Assembly (NCBI GenBank): GCA_946807835.1
Contig: OX327683.1
Coordinates: forward strand, 9,615,001 to 9,679,000
Direction of reading: 5' to 3'
Length of the DNA stretch: 64,000 nt
Origin: Ailanthus altissimus
Lineage: Eukaryota; Streptophyta; Magnoliopsida; Sapindales; Simaroubaceae
This document shows, piece after piece, positions 45,774 to 56,800 of this stretch (within the stretch, counting starts at the first letter, position 1; every line of letters begins with the position of its first letter). Under the pieces are notes generated by a model, which made no database searches, was not told the DNA's origin, and was given only the letters and a program-made list of their open reading frames with translations. The translations under genes were made by a program, and so were the position numbers.

Positions 45774-46596
45774 ACATAGAAAAAAAAATACAAATACACA
45801 AGGGAAAATTCACAATTAATCAATTAAACTGAGATTTTATATTCCCTACTTGGATTCACCTTTATAGAAAATATCAAATAATATTAAAAAAAATAAAAAG
45901 AGAATAACAATACAAGAATTTACGTGGTTCGGCTCAAAGACAAAATTTATTATGTAAAAATTGTTACAATTATATAGACTTTCATCGTTCACCCATCAAA
46001 CTGAGTCTACTAAAAGAGAACACTAACTCAAGATTACAAGTGTTTTCCACTACTCTAATAATAGTCACAATATAAATCCCTAATTAGACACAAGAGTTTA
46101 TAAGATGAGAAAAAATAAAAACAAACCTTTTAATTTTCTTCTCACACTTTCATTTTTTTTTCTCTCTTCTGTTACTCTTCTTTGATATTTTTGGTGTCAC
46201 AATGGTATTACATTTTAGTGTCCCCCTAAAATATAATTCCATTGTGACACTAAAAATACTAAAAAAGAGCAATTTTAATTCAAAGAAATTTATTTATAAG
46301 CTTTTACAATAAAAATTATTTTTGTTAATTTTAGTGTCACATGCACTAATTTATTTTTTCTTTATATTTAAGTCAAATAAATTAACTGAATAACTTCTTA
46401 TGCATAAATTAAATAAATTAGTTCAATTACCGCCACTTATGTATAAGTTAAATAAATTGGCTCAACCATCACCATTTATACATAAATCAAATAAATTGAC
46501 TTAATAACTTCTGTATAAGTTAAATAAATTAGTTCAAAATTTTTTATGTATAAATAAAAAAAAAATGGACTCTATTTAAATACATATATACCAACA
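45774..46596 (-). repeat. 5' LTR of the minus-strand copia element
   Basis: It matches 38745-39572 over nearly its full length and ends TATACCAACA at 46596 (TATCAACA in the other copy). The plus-strand copia adjoins its left end, separating it from its own primer site. Confidence 0.75.
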
Positions 46597-47000
46597 TTAA
46601 TAAAAGTCTATAAGCTTCCAGCAAGAACAACTCTCTTATCAGACTTCAAAGGAAGCGAAAAATAATCAGGTTGATATCGATAGCCTCCAATTCAAATTTC
46701 ACTCTTCCGCAATTGCGGAAGCCATCGAATCACCGCTTTGCGACTTATCTTTCTTGGGGATAAGATTTTCTCAATGAGAGCGCATGCAACTCTCATTCTG
46801 CCCACATTTTCAAACATGCCATCCAACTTTAATTTAGGGATATCGGATCAGATAGCCAAATCGACTCGCAAAGGCGGATAGTCTTATTAGGATCTATGTG
46901 AACTTGTAAAAGCACGAGACCAAAGGCACCTTTATGCACAGCGAAAGACGCGTACTCAGACACTTTTTCCTAAAACTGCCTCAGGAGAGAAAAATTTTAG
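46597..47000 (-). pseudogene. LINE ORF1 N-terminal (DUF4283-like) region and 5' end
   Basis: On the minus strand from about 46860, frames read LIEKILSPRKISRKAVIRWL, then VKFELEAIDINLIIFRFL, then SDKRVVLAGSL. These resemble the N-terminal half of the DUF4283 domain of plant L1 ORF1. The missing second half is at 38740-38560. The 5' UTR boundary is not visible; sequence becomes A+T-rich and featureless at about 47000. Confidence 0.7.
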
Positions 47001-49274
47001 AAAAGACTTTTAATAGATACTTTAAAATTACTTATGAATGCATCTTAGTTCTAACGTAAAATCCTTTTCTTATATATTTGAAGGGTTATTTTTATATGTT
47101 TTCTTTTAGTTACATTTTTATAATCAACTTGTAACAAAAACATTTAAAACATATAATGAAAAACTTAAATTATGTAACAAAAAGTTTAAGATATATAACC
47201 AAAAATATGGAAGGTATGTACTATAATATATATAGTAAAATGACTCTTATAATAATACAAGCTCTTATATTTTAAGCCTTATATTTTATGTTTTGTAATT
47301 ATGATATTAAAATAATATTACAAGTCTTGTTCATTTTAGCATTATTGTATTTACATATTATAAATACAAACTTATTTATATAAATTGATGTCACGAGATA
47401 TTATTGAATTAGTAATACAAATAAGTCAAAAAAAATAAATGAAAATAAAAGGACATTAGTAACAATGTTATTTCATTAATCTAATCATACTATACTATAT
47501 CAATTTGTATGAATGAATTTGTAAAGATAGTATATGTAGTATAATTCTTATGATTTCGAAAAAAAAAATTTTAGTTCCTTGAAATTGGATGTTAAATTAT
47601 ATTTTTATTAAAAGGTGAGAGTTTTAGATGCTTTTTAAAAAAAAAATTAATTTACGTTATGTGTAATTTTCTTTTATAGCTGATTTTTTTTTTAACTAGG
47701 AGTTTAATTCTCAACAAATACAAAATACAAGGTAAAAGTACTTCTACTATGTGGAGTTAGATCCGACCTTTCTTGAACTTAATACTACCTTAAATTCTCA
47801 AGGCACGACAGCATATTGAAGTTAATTAATGTTGATTTGAAAGAGCCTTTTTTTTTCAATATATTATTTTATTAAAATCATGTATACTGGAAATATGGAT
47901 TTATATATATTTTCACAAATACAAACTCAAAATGAATTAAGGGAATTTTTTTGTAAATAGCTAATTTATTGAGGTCATTTTTTTTATTTAGTTAATTTTG
48001 AAATTTTTTCACTTTTGTAATCAACTTAAAAATGGACAAAAATACTTATTTTACTATTTCAACAATATTTACTACAGTAATTAATATTTGTTACAGTAAC
48101 ATTTTTTTTATTTTGATTTAATTTAATTTATAAATAAGTAACATTTTTTTATTTTGATTTAATTTAATTTATAAATAATTTATTTTATTATTATGTTATC
48201 ATTAATTTATATTAATTATTTAAAAGTATATTTTTATTTGCTTAAATTTAAATTTATATTTGTTAATTAAAAATATATTTATTTTATTTAATTAGATTAT
48301 TTATTAATTATTTAATTTAAACATTATAAATAATGATAAACAAATTCAAAGTAATTAAATAAAAAAAATTATAAATAAAAAAGATATTGGGTGCGAGGGG
48401 ATGATATTTGCTCCCCTTCTATCACGTTCATAATGGGTTCGACATTTCCTATCACACTCATAATAAACACAATATTTTTTATTAGATGACTTTTTATCGC
48501 GTCAATTGTTGGCATGATAATAGACACTCGTACGATGTAATTTTTTTAATTATTTTCGTTTTATAACTAATAACTAATATCATTACACATCTTTATTTTG
48601 ACATTGTATTTGTTTACAAAAATAAATTTTAATTTAAATATATATATATTCATATCTTTAATAAATTTTAAATTAATATAAAATGACATAAAAATAAATT
48701 ATAATATAAAAAATTGCATATCAATCTCTTTTTTTATAATAAAGTAATATATTTTATTTAAAGATTGAATTCAAATTTTTAAAATTTCAAATGCATATAT
48801 TTTAAAAAAAGTTTATATTTAAATTTTAGATTGGTGAAATTTATATATAAGAAAAATATTTTTATTAATTTATTAAGTTTTTGACTATAAAAATTAAAAA
48901 TTCTCATAATTAATTAAATTAAAACTTTATTGATTATTTACAAAATTTTCCTACGAATAATGAAAATAGAAACGACTTCAAGAAAAACGCGCTTCCAAGT
49001 TCCAACTGGCGCCTGCACACATAAATGACATTTCATAATGAAACTTAAAACTAAAAGCTCCAAACCAAGTGCCCACTACTAACTAACAAAACAGAAGCTA
49101 AAATCACAACACTCTGACAATTCACATTTCCATATTACTCAAAAACCAAATGATAAAATAAATAAAACGAAAAACAAAATTCTCTAGAATAAAAAGTAAA
49201 AAAACATTTTCTATCACGTTCCAGAGAAAAATTAAATCCAATTCCAAATCTAATCGATCCGAATTCCGATCTCC
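47001..49274. other. A+T-rich intergenic region upstream of the glycosyltransferase gene
   Basis: No coding, RNA or transposon protein signal is seen. A 40-bp unit (ATTTTGATTTAATTTAATTT plus flanks) is duplicated in tandem at about 48098-48180. The last 200 bases before the ATG are less A+T-rich and should contain the promoter and 5' UTR. I found no convincing TATA box. Confidence 0.6.
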
Positions 49275-50839
49275 ATGGGCCACGCAAATTCCGACGACGA
49301 CGACGCCAACGCCGCCTCCACCACAAACAATGATCTAAGCTCGCACTCAGTACGCGGCCGTTTTCCCTTCAAACGAAACTCGAATCACATCAACAATAAA
49401 CCGCAATCCAAGCCATCTCTCCACCGCTACTTGCTCCGCCCAAGCCGCAACGTCAGCACCACGTCAGCCGCGGCAGCCTCCTCTAATAACCGATTCAGTC
49501 GCAAGGCCTTGATATCTTTGTTCCCTTTTATGATATTTCTGGCGCTTTTTGCGTTCGCAGCGGCGTCGATGGTCTTGCAGAGCTCGATCGCCACGGTGTT
49601 CGGCGGCGGTGAGCAGGGGCGGTCGCCTATCCGAGGAGGCCTCCCGTTCGGTAGCCGGTTGAAGTTCGTGCCAGGTCAGGTTGGGTCGGGTGACGGGCTC
49701 GATAAGATCCGGTCCAAGCCCAGATTCGGTGTTCGGCCGCCAAGGATTGGTCTTGTGAGTTTGCTTTACGAAATTGAAATATTTTAGTCATAATAATTTT
49801 TTTTCTTTTTCTTATAAATTGTTTGAATAGTGAAATATGAGTTTTTTTTTTTCTTTATTGATATATATTCTCTACTTTGTAAAATGTAGAATTAAGAAAA
49901 ATTTGTGCAAGAGCAATAGTTACCCAAAAAAAAAATTGTTACAAACTAACGTGCTACTAAATAGTAGAGAAGTGAAAACAAATAAATAAATAGTGTACGT
50001 GTGGCAATTATATATTACTCCACATTAGCTCCTATAAAAAGAGTTTGTACATATAATATTATTAATGCAGAATTGGGAAAGAAAAGCTATTACTTAGAGT
50101 AATATTACACAAACCATATCTACAATACAATCTGATTCATACATATAGGTATTGGCATTCAAGTAGTGGGGGGTTGAAATACAAAAATAAAGAAATGAAA
50201 AACAAATGCTGGACTTGTGGCAATTACATAATTGTGACTCTTCAATCTGTTTCGAAAGAGTTTGTATAGAAGTTTGTACAAATAGTATTATTAAGAAAGG
50301 TTGACATTGCACTTGAGGAATAAGGTTTCTCAAAACCTGGGAACTGAGCAGGAAATTGAGGTGTGAGATAAGTGAAGTGAAGTAAAATGGTATTATGGTT
50401 CTTTCATCTAATTTGATGCTCTGTTTTCTTGCATGAGATGTAGACCATAGTAATCTGGTTAGAAATAATATGATGCAAAATGAAAAATAATGATTTTAGT
50501 TTAGCATAATATTTATTATGTTAGAATTTAAGAAATATTTTACCAATATTTATTTTCTCACTTTCCCTGTAATAGTTTTCTTATTTGGGTAGTTTCTCTA
50601 TTTTATAGGGGAAGATTATATATTCATAGAGAGAGTAATGCTATGCATACATAGTTACGATACAAAGTTTGTAGCAAATGATGTGACATCTGATGTGTTA
50701 ATTGTTGATTAGTATTATATAACTACCATATCAATAAGAAGTAAAAAGTCAATAATTATTTGATAAATGGTAATCACCGATTGGTGACACATCATGTGGG
50801 ATACAAACTTTGTATCCAATTATGTATGTGCAACACTAC

Positions 50840-50895
<56 letters not shown>

Positions 50896-53800
50896 TCTTA
50901 TCCTTATCATATGGGCAGATTTCTTTTTTAGTTTATTATTATTTTATTCCTGTTCTTCTCTGAGAAAAATTTTCTTTTTCTCCTTTAAAAATAGGCTTAA
51001 TGCTTATGTAATGGGTATGCTTGAATTAATGAAAACTTCATCCTATATTTGAATTCTCTCTATAGTTTCTCTTTTTTTTTCCCCCTCTTTCTAAATCTCC
51101 ACTCACTTTCTTCTTGAATTTCCCTCTTTTCTATTGTTTTCCTGGTTCTGTGCCCAAAAAGAGAAGAAAATTTAGATAGAACAAGATTAGGGATATGGAA
51201 ACAAAGAAACTTAGATAGAATGAGATGAGGGTATTTATAAAGGAAGAAATTTAGAAAGAATGAGACTGGGGATATAAAAAGAGGGAAGGAAAAAATGGGA
51301 GACACTTAGACTTCAAATAGAGGAGGAGACTTCAATTTTCATTCATTCAAGCATATTTCCATTACATGAACATATGATGAGGAAGAAAATATTCCTCTAT
51401 AAAATAAGGAAAGAAAATCATCTCTTATAAGAAAAGTAAACCTACTCAAATAAGCAAACTATTATAGGAAAACTAAATATGACTTAAACAATTCTTAAAT
51501 TCTAACTTAATAAATAATGATCTAATATGATTATTTCTCATTTTGCATCATAATACTGTTATAAGAGTTAACTAAACTTTAAGAGAATACTGCTTGATAA
51601 GAAGCTAAAAGGAAAGGCCTTTTTGTGCCTTGCGCTTTACAGAAAATAATGGTTATCCGTTGTGGTTAAGGAATTTCATCTGGAGCCCAGTGAAAGCATG
51701 CATGGGTGGGCTTTTGACAGTAGTGATATGAAGGTCTTATTGTTTAAGAATGGAGACTTTTCTGATGGTTGTCCTTTAAACTTTGTGAGCAGGCCGCGGT
51801 TACTTTTGAGTTTAGTTTTGGGACAAACTTGTTAGTATAAAGATTGATTTTTCCTTTTTTATTATTTTTTATGAGAACCAAAGAAAGTTTTATTAATGAT
51901 TAAAACAATTGCAAACAAATAAATCATAGATCCGCTATTACAAATGAAATAAAAGCACCTGAAATCCTCTGCTACGTAATACTCATAACATCAAAGTTAT
52001 CTAAAAAGTATATCTTAATTCCCTTGAGTCAAAAAAACCCAATACATCCTTAAAATCTCTTGGTTAATGATTGAGAGGTATAATTTACATTAGGGGAAAG
52101 TCGTGGATTTAGACAAATCGGGCTTGGTTGATGAGATTTTGGGGGCGGCTTCACTGCATTATTTTCAGGACTATAATTTGCATGAAAAGATCTTAATTTC
52201 ATAGTTTTTCGCATCAAATTAGTTTGAAATTTTGAATTTAATTATAACTGCCTTGATAAATGGCAGATCTTAGGAAACATGAAAAAGGATCCACAGTCAC
52301 TCATGTTGATTACTGTGGTGAAGAATCTACAGAGACTTGGATATGTTTTTAAGGTAAACGTTCCTGCATTTTTTGCCAATAATTTCTTTGATGCTTTGCT
52401 GTAGCTTTTATTATTAATTGTCTTGTTCACAGTAGCAAATGCTGTCTTTTTGGCATGTGTAGATATGTATACAACCTTTTCAACTGATTGAAAGTGTCAA
52501 AATTCTTATGAAAATAAGTCACCCTAGTCAGGGATTGCAGAATAATTCTTTTAGTTCTGAACATTTCATTTAAGCGCTGGCTCAGAAATGCTTATGCATC
52601 CCAGTCTGGCTATTTGACAGATTTATGCAGTAGAGAATGGTGAAGCACATTCAATATGGGAGCAAATAGGTGGTCAGATTTCCATCTTAGGTTCGGAGCG
52701 ATATGGCCCTATTGATTGGTCTATGTATGTTTCCCTAGTGTGCATTGCGGGGTTACTTTGTTATTATTATTTTTTTCCTTGTTTTTCTTCATGTACTTGG
52801 AAAGTGATGATATCTTTTGGTTACTCAAATTATTGTTTTGCTTGGTATGGATGATTAACATCCTATGCACTGTTTTAACAGTTTTGATGGTATTCTTGCT
52901 GATTCTCTTGAAGCAAAAGAAGCTATATCCAGGTGAGTGCATTTCATGTTCTTTATATAGTTCAGCACTCATTATAATTATGTTTCAGAATTCTCCTTTT
53001 GAATGGCCATACTGTGGATTATATGTTTCTGATTCAGTATCAATCTAGTCAGATCCCATCCACTTCTCAAGAAACCTTTCAAACAGATAATACCTTTTGT
53101 CTTCAAATAGAACTTTTTTTTTTTATACAGTTCTGTTTTTGGGGCCTTCATTTGTATTATTCTGCAGATGACATATTCAACACTCCATCGTTGTATTTGT
53201 AAAATGTACATGACGGTGGTTGAGTACTTTGTTTCTTTGTTTTTTAAAGAAAATCTTTGAAACAATAATACTATGAGGAAATGTAGTGCTATTGAATGAT
53301 CAGCAGCGACAGTACCTTTTTTTTCTTAAAAAAAAATTACTTATTATTTCTAGAGAGAGGAGAGAAAGATTAGTAAATTGTCCTTCCTTGTTAGACATTA
53401 AAGTAAAGCTAAATTTTGGTTTAGGGAAATATGGGAACAAGTTGCACAAATTCCTAAAAACATAGATAGCTGAAGTATATGTTTCTTTTTTCTTTTATAC
53501 AAAAAATTCTTTAATTCTAATACATCAAGGAAAATCTACAGATTTGCTCTAATTTATGTCTTAAAATTTTGGGGTTAATTTTGTGCATTGAAATCATTAA
53601 TTTTCTATCCTGTTATTTGATGCTATATGTTTCATGCAAAGAAATTAACAAAAAGATGTTCAAAATTGGTTATTGCTAAACTTGTTATGGCCAAATTGTT
53701 TTTATGTGAAAGTAAAATATAACTTTTTTCATAAGAAACTAAGAGGTCTTTTATTATGATAGCAAAACTTACATAAAGGTAAACAAGCTCTGCTAGAACT

Positions 53801-56800
53801 CAAGACCAAACTGAAAGCCAATCAAAATGATCTCTGCATTTGTATATTGAACAACTCCCAGACTAGAATAAATAAAAAATTTGATGATTTTTATTTTTAT
53901 TTTTTTTCTTTTTGATAGAACTGAAAAAAGTGATACTAAATTCGTTATAAGGAAATATTGATGTCAAATCCAAATAATCCAGATTATAGAGCTTCTTTGT
54001 ATGTTTGCTCAGAGTTGCAATTCTTTCTCTTAATCTCTCTAGAGCTGTTCGAATATGTGGGAAAATCCCTATTCTCTGTTGCTTCAGTTTAGAATTCTAT
54101 GATTAGTGAGTTTTGTATTTATGCAGCCTTATGCAGGAGCCTTTTCATTCCATACCTCTTATATGGGTAATTCATGAAGATACACTTGCAAATCGTCTAC
54201 CTGTTTACATGGAAAGGGGCTCAGCGGATCTTCTTTCAAAGTGGAAAAGTGTTTTTAGAAGGGCTAATGTTACTGTGTTTCCAGATTTTACCCTTCCGGT
54301 AAATCTACCATCTTTCATATTACTACTTGCTATTTTTAGTTGCCTCATTGACATTCTTATTCTGGTTCACAACCTTCCTTTGGCAGATGCTATATACTGT
54401 GCTTGATGCTGGGAACTTCTTTGTGATTCCTGGATCACCAGTAGATGTTTGGACTGCAGAGATTTATGGTAAAACACATGCAAAGGATCAATTAAGAATG
54501 GAAAATGGATTTCATGAAAATGATATTGTAGTTCTAGTTGTTGGAAGTTCATTCTTCTACAATGAGTTATCATGGGACTACGCTGTGGCAATGCATGATA
54601 TAGCACCTCTGCTCATCAGATATGCGAGAAGAAATAGTGTGGAAGGATCATTTAAATTTGTTTTCTTATGTGGCAATTCAACTGATGGGTTTAACGATGC
54701 TTTACAGGTAGTCACCTTGTTGATTGATGCATATTACAGTTTATGCTTTTTAGCAGCGTGAATGCCAGATAGAAGCTTCTTGTTTGTCCTATATACTTTC
54801 GAGCACCTACTCTTTCAAACTAATATATCTTTGACAAGGTTCAAAAGAATTAATTTCTAATGTGAAATCATGCTTCAGTATAAATAGAAAAGCACTCGTG
54901 TCTGGAAGCATGGATCAAACTAGGCAGCTTAACTAGTTCTGTTTTTTTTTCATCACAAGTTTCTTCTGTATAAATATTGTGGAAGTTCATTGCTTAGTCT
55001 ATAATAACTTCATTGAAAACATTGTTTCATAAGTTGATTATTATTATTATTATTATTTGTCTCCTTTGAAGATTAACTAGATTTCTCGCACTTCTTCTGT
55101 AGGAAGTTGCTTCACAGCTAGGACTTATCCCAGATTCTGTGAGGCATTACGGTTTCAATGGTGATGTGAACAGTGTGTTGCTGATGGCTGACATTGTTCT
55201 CTATGGTTCATCCCAAGTTGAACAGGGCTTTCCTTCATTGATTATCCGTGCCATGACTTTTGGAATCCCTGTCATTGCGCCTGATTTTCCTATCATAAAA
55301 AAATATGTGAGTCTATTGAAAATATTTGCATCTTCTTTTCTGATCCCTAAACTTTTCAGGGTTCTTATATATGTCGTTTCTTACATTTGTAAAGTGGTTT
55401 TTGACATGTATAGGCTGTTGATGGAGCCCAGGTAATCTTTTTTCCAAAAAATAATCCGGATGGTTTGATGAGGGCTTTCTCACTTTTCATATCAAATGGG
55501 AATCTTTCTAAATTTGCTGGAACTGTTGCTTCTTCTGGAAGATTACATTCTAAGAATATTCTGGCATCAGATTGTGTAACTGGTTATGCACGGCTTTTGG
55601 AGAATGCACTCAATTTTCCATCTGATGCATTGTTGCCAGCTCCTATTTCTCAACTTCAGCAAGTCTCATGGGAGTGGAATTTGTTCAGGAAGGAAACAGA
55701 ACTGGGAACTGGTAACAAGCCAAACATGGATGAAGGAGGTAGCTCATATGGAAATTCTAATGCTGTTGATGTCCTCGAGGAAGAGTCCACCAAGGACATT
55801 TTGGAGAATGAAAATCAGAGCGCTGATGAAGTTACCATTACTGACCTAGATTGGGATGTTTTACGAGATATAAAAAACATTGAAGAATTTGAGAGACTAG
55901 AGATGGAGCAGGTATTGTATCTATTTGCAATAATGTCACTTTCTTGGGTCTTCACCATCATTTGGTTCTTCTTCCCCATTCCTTGCATTTTTTCCCCTTT
56001 GTTTTCATCTCATCTTCTTAAAAAGGCAGCTGCCATGAAAAATTATTTTCTGGTCTGTAGCTTGAAGAAAGAATGGATGGAAACTCCGGTACATGGGATG
56101 ATATATATCGTAATGCTCGAAAATCTGAAAAGCTTAGGTTTGAAGCTAATGAGAGGGATGAGGGAGAGCTGGAGAGGACAGGACAGCCAGTATGCATCTA
56201 TGAAATATACAATGGTGCTGGAGCTTGGCCATTTTTGCACCACGGTTCCTTGTACCGTGGGTTAAGTCTTGTGAGTTTATTTTATCAATTATTTACTTAT
56301 TATTTTTCCCACAAATGTTCAGTGGGTTCGGAGACTCTTTGGTTGCAGATACAAACAAAAACACATGCATATATATATATATATGTTGCCTCATTTAGGA
56401 GAATCATTTCTTTATTTTGGCTATGTATAACTATTTAACATTTTTTTTTTGAGCAATTATAAACATTTAACTTGCTATTAGAGAATTTAAAACTTCTGAT
56501 GCTTCATTGTAAGCATCATTGACCTACTCTGAACTGAACCCATGGCCTTTCTTCGCATTCTTTCTTTTTCCTCTTTCCTCCTTTTCTTTTCTTCTTATAT
56601 GTGTATAGTTTTAAGTTTAGTCCTTTAATTGTCTTTCTGATGCATTACGTGTATCTGCTAAGCATATTGAAATAGTTTAAAGGACACCCTTTTGTGTATA
56701 CTCGATTGTATTTAAGATGATAGATTTGCAAAAAGTAGTTGTTTTGCTTTTCCTAATCATCCTCATTTTATCTTTCAGTCCACAACAGCTCGAAGGTTAA

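Larger units (their letters stand above)
38745..46596 (-). mobile_element. Minus-strand copia element, mostly deleted, split by a plus-strand copia
   Basis: Its LTRs are 38745-39572 (3') and about 45774-46596 (5'), colinear and well diverged. On the minus strand a polypurine tract (CAAGGTGGAGATTG) at 39589-39576 adjoins the 3' LTR. Two Met-tRNA-like primer sites lie at 40368-40328, next to where the 5' LTR should begin. The internal region is only about 0.8 kb of decayed gag, and pol is gone. LINE ORF1 lies on both sides, so it inserted into the LINE. Target duplications are not clear. Confidence 0.75.
7380..47000 (-). mobile_element. Single L1-type LINE, minus strand, split by five insertions over about 39.6 kb
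   Basis: Six LINE pieces lie in the right order on one strand: 47000-46597 (ORF1 DUF4283-like), 38745-37998 (ORF1 zinc knuckle), 35365-34447 (end of ORF1, start of ORF2 endonuclease), 29331-28351 (rest of endonuclease, start of RT), 26988-25998 (RT) and 9345-7380 (RT thumb, zf-RVT, RNase H, 3' end). Together they make about 6 kb, the usual size of a complete plant L1. At the junctions I could read, the protein resumes on the far side of the insertion, except that about 50 residues are lost at 9345/25998. Stops and frameshifts are frequent. The 5' end is not sharply defined. Confidence 0.85.

Noticed and set aside
53720..53900. Possible transposon fragment in intron 4
   Set aside because: Sequence around TTTTATTATGATAGC resembles the style of plant repeat ends, but no termini, duplication or coding similarity could be found.
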